Source of the DNA: Bacteroidia bacterium | GTDB lineage: Bacteria > Bacteroidota > Bacteroidia > Bacteroidales > Prolixibacteraceae | Reading direction: 5' to 3' | Assembly: GCA_026391655.1 (NCBI GenBank) | Contig: JAPLDR010000098.1 | Location: 1-48,414 of the forward strand | Length of the DNA stretch: 48,414 nt | Shown: positions 32,610 through 42,023 of the stretch, one piece after another | Layout: each line of letters begins with the position of its first letter | Position numbering within the stretch: the first letter of the stretch is position 1 | Made by a program: the position numbers and the translations under genes | Notes under the pieces: model-generated | Database searches by the model: none | The model's input: only the letters and a program-made list of their open reading frames with translations | Told to the model about the DNA's origin: nothing

Positions 32610-33101
32610 ATGAAAAAACTATTATTTGCACTTGTCCTTCTGACAACTTTTATTCTTGGTTCGTGTAATCAAAAATCAAAAGTGGACACGACTAATAAGT
32701 CGGACATTACTGCCATTAAAGCGTTAATAAAAAAATATGCCGAATCCATTGACAACGCTGATTCTGTTTTAGGTTCAAAACTATTTGCACATACAAACGA
32801 GGTTTCTTTTATACACCCGGGAGGACACGAAAAAGGCTGGCAGGAAGTCAGCAATCATATTTATAAACTTTTCGGAGACACTTTTTCTAAACGAAAACTT
32901 AATTTTTTTAATGAAAATATTACCGTGTACAATGGTGTAGCCTGGGCAGAGTTTTATTGGGTTTTTGATGGAACATTTAAAAAAGACAACAGTCCATTTC
33001 AAAGTAGAGGACGAGAAACTCAAATTTGGAAAAAAAATGATAACGAATGGCATTTGGTTCATGTACATTACTCTGATATGCCATTAACAGGAGAACAATA
33101 A
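32610..33101 (+). CDS. SnoaL/DUF4440-like lipoprotein
   Basis: This 163-aa protein has a lipobox (TFILGSC, Cys19) after a hydrophobic signal. The mature part fits a SnoaL/NTF2-like fold: DITAIKALIKKYAESIDNAD as the first helix, LFAHTNEVSFIHPGGHEKGW, then strands FFNENITVYNGVAWAEFYWV and WHLVHVHYSDMPL. Proteins of this type bind small ligands or act as isomerase-like enzymes, but no function can be assigned. It follows the structured element at 32436-32574 as an isolated gene. Confidence 0.8.
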   Translation: MKKLLFALVLLTTFILGSCNQKSKVDTTNKSDITAIKALIKKYAESIDNADSVLGSKLFAHTNEVSFIHPGGHEKGWQEVSNHIYKLFGDTFSKRKLNFFNENITVYNGVAWAEFYWVFDGTFKKDNSPFQSRGRETQIWKKNDNEWHLVHVHYSDMPLTGEQ

Positions 33102-33189
33102 GGGTTTTAAATTATAGATCAGTAGTTTATTTGCAGCTTATCTTTGTTTATCATACTTTTGGAGAAACATCAAGTAACATACCACAACT

Positions 33190-34941
33190 GTGAAAAACAA
33201 ATTAGTAATTAGTCTGATTACCTTATTGTTTCTAAGTAATCACGTAAGTATAGCGCAATCAGTTAATGCCTATCCCACAAGCCTTCCGGCTTATGCTGTA
33301 AAGTATAACAATACCATGTTTGGCGAAAATGTTTTCATTTTCGACCCAATCATGGATATGAAAGAGATTCAGACTTTAATTGACACGCTATATAACCAGC
33401 AGCATCCAAGGATTAGTGAATTCGGTTTAAAACGATATGCCCTGCTATTTAAACCCGGAACATATCAATTAGATCTGAAAATTGGTTATTACATGCATAT
33501 TCTTGGTTTAGGTGAATCGCCCGACGATGTGGTTATTAACGGAGTATTAGTTTCAAAAGGGGAGAGAAACGGAAATGTAACCTGTAATTTCTGGCGATCG
33601 GTCGAGAATCTTACCATTGTACCCCCTAAAGGCGCTGCAAATATTTGGGGAGTTTCACAAGCAGCACCTATGCGCAGGGTTCATATCAAAGGTGATATCC
33701 TATTACACGACAATGGCTGGGCAAGCGGCGGTTTCCTTGCCGATTCAAAGATCGACGGAACAGTATTTGCGGGTGGCCAGCAACAATGGTTTTCGCGAAA
33801 TGTAGATTTGGGAAAATGGGAAGGAGGTCAATGGAATATGATGTTTGTCGGAGTTCCAAATGCACCTGCTGAAAACTGGCCTGGTCCTTATACCGTAATT
33901 AAGGAAATGCCGATAATTCGCGAAAAACCTTATTTGATTCTGAATGAATCGGGTTATATGATTAAAATCCCAAAACTAAAGAAAAACAGCGCGGGTGTAA
34001 GCTGGATTAACAGGGATAAAAATGAGGCTGTTTTATCTCTTCGTGATTTTTACATGGTTCGGCCAAACACCGATAATTCTGAATCAATAAATGCAGCTCT
34101 AAGCAAAGGCAAAAACTTATTTTTTGAACCTGGAGTCTACCGGCTTGATAAAAGCCTGAAAGTTACGCGCCCGGGAACGCTGATGATAGGAGTCGGAATG
34201 CCGACACTCATATCGGATAATGGAAATCCGGTTATTGAAGTTTCGGATATTGACGGAGTTACAATTTGTGGATTAACCATCGATGCCGGGAAAATTCCAT
34301 CCGAAACACTTTTCATGGTAGGAGAACCCAATTCGACGAAAAGCCACGCAAAGAATCCGACCTTTTTATTCGATATTTTTTTCAGGGTTGGAGGTTCCGG
34401 TGAAGGTAAGACTTCAAGTTGCATGATTATCAATAGTAAAAATGTAATTGTCGATCACACCTGGCTGTGGCGTGCCGATCATGGGAAAAATGTAGGATGG
34501 GATAAAAACACGAGTAAAAACGGCTTGATTGTTAATGGTGACAAGGTTACTGTTTACGGTTTGTTTTGCGAACATTTCCAGGAATATCAAACCCTTTGGA
34601 ATGGCAATGATGGAAAAGTTTATTTTTATCAAAGTGAGATGCCTTATGACCCACCAACTGTAGATGCCTGGAAGCATGACTCAGTAGGTGGCTATGCTTC
34701 CTATAAAGTATCAGATGGAGTAACGAAGCACGAGGCATGGGGATTAGGAATATATTGCGTGTTTTATAAAGCTCCTGTTATTGTTGACAACACCATTGAA
34801 ACACCTGTCACCTTGGGAAAAGACATTCACCATAAAATCATTTTCTGGTTAAATGGAAATAAGGAAAGCGTAATGAAAAGCATAATTAATGGTAAAGGCG
34901 GACAGGTTGATTTTTCGAAAAGAAAAGCGACTATGGATTAA
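33190..34941 (+). CDS. Exported tandem beta-helix protein ('coagulation factor 5/8 type'-like family)
   Basis: This 583-aa protein has a signal peptide (MKNKLVISLITLLFLSNHVS, then IAQS). The mature protein has two pectate-lyase-like beta-helix halves. The first has FGENVFIFDPIM, RYALLFKPGTYQLDLKIGYY and NFWRSVENLTIVPPKGA. The second has FYMVRPNTDNSESINAAL, FFEPGVYRLDKSLKV, CGLTIDAGKIPSET, VDHTWLWRADHGKNVGW and VYFYQSEMPYDPP. I recognise this pattern from proteins labelled coagulation factor 5/8 type in actinobacteria and fungi. The two-helix layout recalls GH55 laminarinases, but the enzyme activity is unknown. The start is GTG, forced by an in-frame stop 15 nt upstream. Confidence 0.78.
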   Translation: MKNKLVISLITLLFLSNHVSIAQSVNAYPTSLPAYAVKYNNTMFGENVFIFDPIMDMKEIQTLIDTLYNQQHPRISEFGLKRYALLFKPGTYQLDLKIGYYMHILGLGESPDDVVINGVLVSKGERNGNVTCNFWRSVENLTIVPPKGAANIWGVSQAAPMRRVHIKGDILLHDNGWASGGFLADSKIDGTVFAGGQQQWFSRNVDLGKWEGGQWNMMFVGVPNAPAENWPGPYTVIKEMPIIREKPYLILNESGYMIKIPKLKKNSAGVSWINRDKNEAVLSLRDFYMVRPNTDNSESINAALSKGKNLFFEPGVYRLDKSLKVTRPGTLMIGVGMPTLISDNGNPVIEVSDIDGVTICGLTIDAGKIPSETLFMVGEPNSTKSHAKNPTFLFDIFFRVGGSGEGKTSSCMIINSKNVIVDHTWLWRADHGKNVGWDKNTSKNGLIVNGDKVTVYGLFCEHFQEYQTLWNGNDGKVYFYQSEMPYDPPTVDAWKHDSVGGYASYKVSDGVTKHEAWGLGIYCVFYKAPVIVDNTIETPVTLGKDIHHKIIFWLNGNKESVMKSIINGKGGQVDFSKRKATMD

Positions 34942-35024
34942 TTGTTTGGACAAAATACAATTTAACGAGGGGGATACAAATGCTTAACTTCAATAATTGT
35001 GCAGAACTTTGGCCGCCAATTTAA

Positions 35025-36074
35025 ATGACAACCGCCATGAATAAACTTATAGTGCTTTTAATGATTTTTAATTCTTATTTTGTTTTCGGGCAAAATGTGT
35101 TGGAAACCAAAAAGATAGAATTATCGAATGAATTTAATGAGACTGTTAAGAAAGCAATCCAATATAAGGATTCAAGTATTTACCAAAAAATAGAAATTTT
35201 GGAAAACGGTTTGATTAATGTAAAATCCAGGTATGAAAAATACCGTATAATTTTTAATTCTTTGGGCCCGGTTTATACTTCGGCAAGACAATATGATAAA
35301 GCAATTGATTTATGGATTGCGGCTAATAAAGAAGGTATTTTCTTCCCGTTTGACCCTAAAAACAAAGAGTATCTTTCTTATTTGCAGGAATACACTAATA
35401 ATAAAAGGTTTTTAGATTTCATTTCGTATAACAATGAGCTAAAAAATAAGGCATCAGACAGCGCAAGTGCAGAATACTATGTGTGTTTGCCCTCCGATTT
35501 TCATCCTGACAGAAAATATCCATTAATTATAATTCTGCATGGTGGGATTGGTGATAATAATGCCACTTACATAAATTGGGACTCTGAATTAATAAGGCGC
35601 GGTTTTATTTCAGTTTATCCCCGTGGAAGAGTGGTTGTGGGTTCTTTTGCACGTAGATATGGATCATCAGGCGTAGCCGATATAAAAGAGGTCTACGATC
35701 AGGTTGTATTGAAATATCCTGTTGATACCTCGAAAGTAATACTTGCCGGACAATCGGCTGGCGGAGAATTATCCATAAGGTTAGCTTACACTGACATTCG
35801 TGCATGTGGTTTATTACTGGCATTTCCGGTAAAACCCGGGGATTTTGATGATAAAAAGGCCATTGAATTTAAAAACAGAAGTGTCAGGATCGTAATGATT
35901 TGTGGCGAAAAAGATGAAAGTTTCTTTCCCGGACAGCAAGAAATGTCAGTTATTTTAAATGACTCTAAAGTTGAAAACAGATTTATAAAATATTCGAAGT
36001 TGGGGCATGGCTTTCCTGATGATTTTTCAGATCAAATTGATAAAGGATTACTATATTTAACGAAAAAGGAATGA
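35025..36074 (+). CDS. Exported alpha/beta hydrolase (esterase-like)
   Basis: This 349-aa protein has a signal peptide (MNKLIVLLMIFNSYFVFGQ, after a short extension from the first Met). An N-terminal helical region of about 110 residues is followed by an alpha/beta hydrolase. It has the oxyanion strand PLIIILHGGIGDN, the nucleophile elbow AGQSAGG (Ser244), MICGEKDESFFPG with a candidate Asp, and LGHGFP with the His. This resembles PHB-depolymerase/feruloyl-esterase type proteins and suits side-chain deacylation of plant or algal glycans. The start could be ATG 35025 or 35037; the second puts the signal peptide at the N-terminus. Confidence 0.85.
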   Translation: MTTAMNKLIVLLMIFNSYFVFGQNVLETKKIELSNEFNETVKKAIQYKDSSIYQKIEILENGLINVKSRYEKYRIIFNSLGPVYTSARQYDKAIDLWIAANKEGIFFPFDPKNKEYLSYLQEYTNNKRFLDFISYNNELKNKASDSASAEYYVCLPSDFHPDRKYPLIIILHGGIGDNNATYINWDSELIRRGFISVYPRGRVVVGSFARRYGSSGVADIKEVYDQVVLKYPVDTSKVILAGQSAGGELSIRLAYTDIRACGLLLAFPVKPGDFDDKKAIEFKNRSVRIVMICGEKDESFFPGQQEMSVILNDSKVENRFIKYSKLGHGFPDDFSDQIDKGLLYLTKKE

Positions 36075-36201
36075 TAAACTGGCTACAACATCGCGTTGAA
36101 AATTTAATTGGGGCGTAAGTGTCAATTTTAAAGGGTTTTACTACTCAATAATTAAAAATAAGAAAACTCCATTCAGCCATTAAAAAACAAATTATTATCA
36201 A

Positions 36202-37929
36202 ATGAATACAAACAAAAAGATCACTGGATCGGTTCAGCAGAAGCCGCTTCGTTTATGGCCAGGTGTGGTCATCGTAATAATACAGTGGCTGTTAAGATTT
36301 GTTATCCCTGTTTTTGCACCCGATGCTCTTGCTATCGGGATTTTTGGCGGACTCCTTTGCGGGATAGCTATCGTCGTCTGGTGGGCCTTCTTTAGCAGGG
36401 CGCCATACTTCGAACGCTGGTCCGTTATTGCGCTGATGATTTTAGGTCTGGCCGTGACATCGCAAATCATCCACAAATCAATTGGAACAGCGATGATGGG
36501 TACGATGTTCGCAATATATTCTATCCCGGTACTAAGCCTTGCTTTTGTTGTATGGGCAGTTGCCAGCCGTCACCTGTCCGAAGGTCCCCGGCGTGCAACG
36601 ATGGTCGCTACCATCATACTCGCATCCGGATTCTGGGTGTTCCTTCGCACAGATGGAATGGATGGCGAAGCCCGTCAGGATTTTGCATGGCGGTGGGCAA
36701 AGACAGCTGAGGAACGCTTACTGGCAAAAGCTAACGATGCTCAAAAAACAGTGCCATTGGATTCACCGGCAATGAAAACAGAAGCCGAATGGCCCGGCTT
36801 TCGGGGACGTAATCGGGATGGCGTCATCCACGGTGTGCAGATCAAAACCGATTGGTCTAAATCACCACCCGTTGAGATGTGGCGGCGATCTGTTGGACCG
36901 GGTTGCTCCTCCTTTGCAATCCATGGAGCTTTACTTTATACCCAGGAACAGCGCGGTGAAGATGAAATGGTTACCTGCTATAACCTGAATACTGGTGAAC
37001 CTGTGTGGAGTCATCGCGATAAGACCCGTTTCTGGGACGCACATGCAGGCGCTGGTCCCCGTTCGACACCAACCCTCAGCAATGGTCGTGTATATACATT
37101 AGGTGCGACAGGAATCCTGGACGTGCTTGATGAACGTGATGGTACTGTTGTATGGTCGCGCAATGCGGCGCAAGACACTGATGTAAAGATACCAGGATGG
37201 GGATACACGAGTTCGCCTTTGGTGATTGACAGCACCATAATAGTTGCTATAGCAGGCAAACTTGTTGCTTATGACCTTGTTACTGGCAATCAGCGCTGGT
37301 CCGGCCCTGATGGTGGAGAAAGCTATAGCTCTCCTCATTTATTGGTATCCAATGGTATCAGCCAGATCTTATTTATGAGTAAGACAGGAACAACCAGCTT
37401 CGCCCCTTCCGATGGTAAGGTGCTATGGAATCTCCCGTGGATGGGCGGACCCATTGTTCAACCAGCCCTGATTACGGGGAGCGATATTTTAATTAGCGAA
37501 GGTAATATGAAAGGATTGCGACGTATCTCGATCAAAAATGGAGCAGGTAAGTGGACTATCGAAGAACACTGGACATCCAACATGTTAAAACCCTACTTTA
37601 ACGACATTGTCGTTCACAAAGGTCATGTTTACGGCTTTGATGGTCCCGGTCTCACGTGCATTGATACTGAGAAAGGTGATCGTAAGTGGAAAGGGGGACA
37701 CTATGCCGGTGAACTACTATTGTTAGCCGATCAGGATTTGTTGCTGGTTCTGTCGGAAAAAGGAGAACTGGCGTTGGTTAAGGCGACCCCTGAACAATTC
37801 AAAGAACTTGCCCGGTTTCCCGCAATTAAGGGCAAAACCTGGAATCACCCGGTGTTGGTTGGCGACGTCCTCGTAGTTCGCAACAGTCAGGAAATGGCCG
37901 CATTCCGGTTGTCTCTGGCGGGCGGCTGA
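36202..37929 (+). CDS. Five-TM membrane protein with PQQ-like beta-propeller
   Basis: In this 575-aa protein, residues 18-150 hold about five hydrophobic segments (for example [17 protein letters not shown] and [16 protein letters not shown]). A PQQ-like propeller of the PQQ_2 type follows: [53 protein letters not shown] and [12 protein letters not shown]. The layout is like a quinoprotein-dehydrogenase membrane anchor, but quinone-site or PQQ ligands were not identified. Its third-position GC looks higher than that of neighbouring genes, so transfer is possible. The propeller blade start resembles that of the gene at 24540. Confidence 0.83.
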   Translation: MNTNKKITGSVQQKPLRLWPGVVIVIIQWLLRFVIPVFAPDALAIGIFGGLLCGIAIVVWWAFFSRAPYFERWSVIALMILGLAVTSQIIHKSIGTAMMGTMFAIYSIPVLSLAFVVWAVASRHLSEGPRRATMVATIILASGFWVFLRTDGMDGEARQDFAWRWAKTAEERLLAKANDAQKTVPLDSPAMKTEAEWPGFRGRNRDGVIHGVQIKTDWSKSPPVEMWRRSVGPGCSSFAIHGALLYTQEQRGEDEMVTCYNLNTGEPVWSHRDKTRFWDAHAGAGPRSTPTLSNGRVYTLGATGILDVLDERDGTVVWSRNAAQDTDVKIPGWGYTSSPLVIDSTIIVAIAGKLVAYDLVTGNQRWSGPDGGESYSSPHLLVSNGISQILFMSKTGTTSFAPSDGKVLWNLPWMGGPIVQPALITGSDILISEGNMKGLRRISIKNGAGKWTIEEHWTSNMLKPYFNDIVVHKGHVYGFDGPGLTCIDTEKGDRKWKGGHYAGELLLLADQDLLLVLSEKGELALVKATPEQFKELARFPAIKGKTWNHPVLVGDVLVVRNSQEMAAFRLSLAGG

Positions 37930-38049
37930 AGCGAATGGCGTTTGCAGCATTAAACCAGGTGATATATTTTGTAGCTTTGGCAACAATAACTTTGAGGCAG
38001 ATCATCAAGGAAGATAAATTGCAAACCAATCATTATACGAATTTTGGAA

Positions 38050-40029
38050 ATGAAAACTAAACTTGTCGGATTTATCATGGTTCTCCTCTTGAGTTCCACA
38101 ATAGTTAACGCTCAGAAAAGCAAAAGCTTTGAGATTAAGTCACCAGACAACAAAATCGCTTTAAAGCTTGAAGCAGGGACAAAAATGCTCTGGTCTGTTC
38201 AGCACGATGGGCAACAGATTATTGTTCCTTCAGCAATTTCATTGCAATTGGAAGGTGGCGAAGTCCTTGGCGAAAATGTAAAAATCAGTTCCTCGAAAAC
38301 GGAGAAAATTGATCAGGTGATTGCTGCAATTAATTATAAGAAAGCGAGCATTCCCAATCAGTATAATCAGCTTACACTTAATTGTAAAGGTGATTATGGT
38401 GTGATTTTCAGGGTGTTTAATGACGGTGTTGCGTATCGGTTTGTCACGAGGAGGAAAGGGGAGATAATGGTGAAAAATGAAGAAGCTAACTTCAATTTTA
38501 CCGCTGACCACAAGGCGTTTATCCCCTATATGTGGGATTACAGGGATGGTAAAATATTCAACACGTCATTTGAAGCCCTGTACAAAGAGATCAATATTTC
38601 GAAATTTGCCCCTGATTCTCTGGCGTTTCTTCCATTGTTGGTTGATGTTGGTAATAACAAGAAAGTAGTAATCCTCGAAGCCGATCTGGAAGATTATCCG
38701 GGTATGTTCCTGAATATTAATCAAACCCGCAAAGGTTTTATGGGAGTATATGCGCCATATCCTTTGGAAGCTGCACAGGTGCAACGAAATCTTATCCCAA
38801 CAAAAAGAGCCGGATACATCGCCAGGACCATTGGTACACGTAATTTTCCATGGCGTGCTATTGTAATTAGTCAGCATGACAAAGAGTTACTGAACAATGA
38901 CATGGTTCAAAAGTTAGCTTCTCCTTCAAGATTGGCTGATGTTTCATGGATTCAGCCTGGAGCAGTTTCCTGGGATTGGTGGAACAACTGGAATATTAGC
39001 CATGTGGACTTTAAAGCAGGTATCAACACCCAGACTTATAAATATTACATTGATTTTGCTGCAGCCAATAAAATCAAATATATCGTTATGGACGAAGGAT
39101 GGTCGGGCAAAAATGACCTGATGACAATTGTCCCCAACATCAATCTTCAGGAAATTGTCGGTTATGGCAGGCAGAAAGGGGTTGATGTAATTCTTTGGGC
39201 AACATGGTATAACATTACGCGGCAGATGGATCAGGTTTTTCAGCTCTATTCAAAAATGGGTATAAAAGGCTTTAAGATTGATTTCATCGATCGCGATGAT
39301 CAGCTGGCAATTGCCTCAACTTACGAAATAGCAAAAAAGGCCGCAGAATATCATCTGCTTATTGATTATCACGGGATTTCGAAACCCACGGGTTTACAAA
39401 GGACCTATCCTAATGTTCTCGGATATGAAGGCGTTAAAGGATTAGAGAACTATAAATGGGCAATCGAAGACCAACCCCGTTATGCTGTTAGTATTCCTTT
39501 TATACGGATGATGGCAGGACCGATGGATTATACGCCAGGTGCCATGCGAAATGCCACCAGGGAAAACTACCGGCCTTTAAATGCGGCACCTATGAGTCAG
39601 GGTACGCGTTGCCACCAATTGGCCATGTATGTTGTGTATGAAGCTCCTCTTCAAATTCTGGCGGATAATCCTACAATTTATATGAAAGAACAGGAATGTA
39701 CCGATTTTATTACCAAAGTACCGGCTACGTTTGACGAAACCGTGGCGCTTGATGGGAAAGTAGGAGAGTACGCTGCGATTGCCCGAATGAAAGGCGAAAC
39801 CTGGTTTGTAGGAGCGATGAGTAACTGGACTCCACGCGAATTAACGCTCGACTTTTCATTTCTGGGTGCTGGTAATTACCAGGCAGTTGTTTTCAAAGAT
39901 GGAATGAATGCCGACCGCGAAGCAACGGATTACAAACGGGAAGTAATAAAAATATCCACAGCAGATAAACTGAATATCCAGATTGCACCCGGTGGCGGAT
40001 GGGTTGCCCGGATAGAAAAACTGAAATAA
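38050..40029 (+). CDS. GH97 glycoside hydrolase, probable retaining alpha-galactosidase
   Basis: This 659-aa protein has a signal peptide (cleavage near VNAQ). A beta-super-sandwich (residues about 22-290) precedes the TIM barrel of GH97. Landmarks are WDWWNNWNISHVDFKAG, YIVMDEGWSG, FKIDFIDRDDQ with Asp411, and NVLGYEGVKGLENYKW with Glu460 and Glu466. Retaining GH97 alpha-galactosidases use an Asp nucleophile in the KxDF motif, whereas inverting SusB-like alpha-glucosidases use Glu residues. Asp411/Glu466 keep the spacing I recall for the retaining type. Calcium is likely bound through conserved Glu residues. ATG 38050 is chosen over an upstream TTG. The neighbouring mannanases support galactomannan debranching. 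Confidence 0.92.
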   Translation: MKTKLVGFIMVLLLSSTIVNAQKSKSFEIKSPDNKIALKLEAGTKMLWSVQHDGQQIIVPSAISLQLEGGEVLGENVKISSSKTEKIDQVIAAINYKKASIPNQYNQLTLNCKGDYGVIFRVFNDGVAYRFVTRRKGEIMVKNEEANFNFTADHKAFIPYMWDYRDGKIFNTSFEALYKEINISKFAPDSLAFLPLLVDVGNNKKVVILEADLEDYPGMFLNINQTRKGFMGVYAPYPLEAAQVQRNLIPTKRAGYIARTIGTRNFPWRAIVISQHDKELLNNDMVQKLASPSRLADVSWIQPGAVSWDWWNNWNISHVDFKAGINTQTYKYYIDFAAANKIKYIVMDEGWSGKNDLMTIVPNINLQEIVGYGRQKGVDVILWATWYNITRQMDQVFQLYSKMGIKGFKIDFIDRDDQLAIASTYEIAKKAAEYHLLIDYHGISKPTGLQRTYPNVLGYEGVKGLENYKWAIEDQPRYAVSIPFIRMMAGPMDYTPGAMRNATRENYRPLNAAPMSQGTRCHQLAMYVVYEAPLQILADNPTIYMKEQECTDFITKVPATFDETVALDGKVGEYAAIARMKGETWFVGAMSNWTPRELTLDFSFLGAGNYQAVVFKDGMNADREATDYKREVIKISTADKLNIQIAPGGGWVARIEKLK

Positions 40030-40075
40030 TCAACGAATTTTTCTGTATCATTACAAATAAAATATTCAACACGTT

Positions 40076-41164
40076 ATGAAGAATATACTCTTAATTTTTG
40101 TCTGTTTCCTGTTACTTTTCACGCAGGTATTTGCGCAAAAGCCGGCAGATATAAATGCCACGAAAGCTACTGTTGATCTTTCCAAAAAGTTAGTATCAAC
40201 CACTGAAAAGGGTATTATGATTGGTCATCAGGACGATCTGGTTTACGGACATTCGTGGAATGTCGACGGTGTTTCGGATGTAAAACAAACTGCCGGTGAT
40301 TTTCCTGCTGTATATGGTTGGGAACTTGGCGATCTGGAACTCGGACGTCCGGCAAGCCTTGATGGTGTTGATTTTGCCAACATCAAAAATAAAATTAAGT
40401 GGGTAAATGCCCAGGGTGGAATAAATGTCATCAGCTGGCATTGTAACAACCCTCTGACCGGCAAGAATGCCTGGGATGTTTCGTCAAAACTGGTGGTGAA
40501 AAGTGTGCTTCCCGGTGGAGAAAAAAATGAGCTATTTGTAAAAATGCTCGATCGCCTTGCCGACTTTTTTCTTTCGCTCAAGGATGAAAAGGGAGAACTA
40601 ATCCCGGTTGTTTTCAGACCATGGCATGAACATACAGGCAGTTGGTTCTGGTGGGGAAAGAATCTTTGCTCAAAAGATGAGTATGTTGCTTTGTGGAAAT
40701 ATACAGTGACGCAGTTGCAGGCAAAGGGTGTTCACAATATTCTGTATGCCTATTCAGCTGCAGGCGGATTTAATAATTCCTCAGAGTACATGGACCGTTT
40801 TCCCGGAGTCGGTATTGTTGATCTGTTGGGCTTCGATGAATATCAGGGCGGAATTAGCGGAAAGGATAACTATATGAAATCGATTGCCAAAGGCATGAGC
40901 ATTTTGCTTCCGATCGCGAAAGTAAACAATAAGATTGCGATTCTGTCAGAGACCGGATGTGAGTCTCTTCCCGATCCAAAGTGGTGGACAGAAACGCTTT
41001 GGCCTGCTATAAAGGACTATCCTATCGCGTATGTTTTGTTCTGGCGAAATGCTCACGATAAACCGACCCATTACTATATGCCGTTTCCCGGTGAAGCCAG
41101 TGCTGCGAATTTTAGAGATTTTGAAAAAATAGACAGAACGCTGTTTCTTAGAGATGTACGGTAA
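40076..41164 (+). CDS. GH26 endo-beta-mannanase, copy 1
   Basis: This 362-aa enzyme has a signal peptide (cleavage near VFAQ). The GH26 barrel has GIMIGHQDDLVYGHSW and FRPWHEHTGSWFWW, whose acid/base is Glu185, and AILSETGCE with nucleophile Glu292. SWHCNNPLTGKNAWD forms part of the substrate cleft. It hydrolyses beta-1,4-mannan or galactomannan backbones. The same family appears again at 46511. It starts 46 nt after the GH97 gene, so the two are likely one transcript. No C-terminal carbohydrate-binding module is seen. Confidence 0.95.
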   Translation: MKNILLIFVCFLLLFTQVFAQKPADINATKATVDLSKKLVSTTEKGIMIGHQDDLVYGHSWNVDGVSDVKQTAGDFPAVYGWELGDLELGRPASLDGVDFANIKNKIKWVNAQGGINVISWHCNNPLTGKNAWDVSSKLVVKSVLPGGEKNELFVKMLDRLADFFLSLKDEKGELIPVVFRPWHEHTGSWFWWGKNLCSKDEYVALWKYTVTQLQAKGVHNILYAYSAAGGFNNSSEYMDRFPGVGIVDLLGFDEYQGGISGKDNYMKSIAKGMSILLPIAKVNNKIAILSETGCESLPDPKWWTETLWPAIKDYPIAYVLFWRNAHDKPTHYYMPFPGEASAANFRDFEKIDRTLFLRDVR

Positions 41165-41216
41165 ATTGCAAAATATTGAACATGCTACATGAATAAAAGT
41201 TATAATTTATAGAAAG

Positions 41217-41900
41217 ATGATTAGAAAAACGGTTTCAGTCTTAATCCTGATTTTTTGCGTAAGCAGTCTATTGATCGCAAAAGACAAATCAAAAACAATT
41301 TCTGCCGGAAAGTTTAAACAAACCGATATTGGGAATCCGGCCATTGCGGGCAAGGTCAACTTAACGGATAGTGGATTTGACATTACTGCCGGTGGTTCCG
41401 ACATTTGGGGAAAACGTGATGAGTTCCATTTCAGCTATACAACATTAAAGGGTGATTTCGATGTTAGTGTTCAGGTTGTAAGCTTAAGTAAAGCAAATCA
41501 ATACACTAAAGCGGGAATTATGGCCCGAACCGATCTGAGCGACAATAGCCGGCACATTTATTTTCAGATTTTTCCTGACAATAGTCCGCGAAATAAAAAC
41601 AATGGCGGATGTGAGTTTCAATACCGACCGGAAAAGGCAGGTGAAATGAAGGCCATCTATCCTGACCCTAAAACGGCAGGCAATCAGTTCGATGTGGCTT
41701 TTCCAAATACATGGATTCGTTTGAAACGTAGTGGCGATGTTTTTGAATCATTTATCAGTAATGATAACAAAACCTGGAGGTAATATTCTACATTTTCGCT
41801 GAAGATGCCGGGCGAATTGTTTGTTGGTTTGGCAGTAACCTCACATAATACAACTGGTTCTGCAACTGCCAGATTTGGATTGGTTCAATTAAATAAGTAG
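41217..41900 (+). pseudogene. Concanavalin-like (DUF1349-type) exported protein interrupted by a nonsense codon
   Basis: The frame from 41217 encodes a signal peptide and a DUF1349/LamG-like sandwich (HFSYTTLKGDFDVSVQVV, then YTKAGIMARTDLSDNSRHIY and RLKRSGDVFESFISND). It meets TAA at 41781-41783 after NDNKTWR. Reading on in the same frame gives YSTFSLKMPGELFVGLAVTS and ends at TAG 41898-41900 with GLVQLNK. That tail is the expected last part of the fold (SNDGKTW..Y...., then FVGLAVTSH). A single change, most simply CAA to TAA, explains the stop. The upstream 188-aa product would lack the last two strands, so the gene is probably inactive. Confidence 0.82.
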
Positions 41901-41957
41901 AAATAATCATTGTCTTTTTGCTGGCAAATATCTTCATGAATCTTAGTGACTTAGAGT

Positions 41958-41984
41958 CTTAGTGGCAAGAAAAACGCCACTAAG
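41958..41984. repeat. Hairpin in a dispersed-type intergenic repeat
   Basis: CTTAGTGGC (41958-41966) is a perfect inverted repeat of GCCACTAAG (41976-41984) around a 9-nt A-rich loop. It sits in a low-complexity context (CTTAGTGAC, then CTTAG, then the AAACACAAAG and CTCACAAAG pair). This vocabulary looks like a common non-coding repeat of Bacteroidota. It may also serve as a weak terminator after the broken gene. Confidence 0.55.
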
Positions 41985-42023
41985 GTACAAAAACACAAAG
42001 TCTCACAAAGTATTCAATTAAAA

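Noticed and set aside
36539-36775. 78-aa frame inside the five-TM propeller gene
   Set aside because: Out-of-frame shadow of a real gene with no start context of its own.
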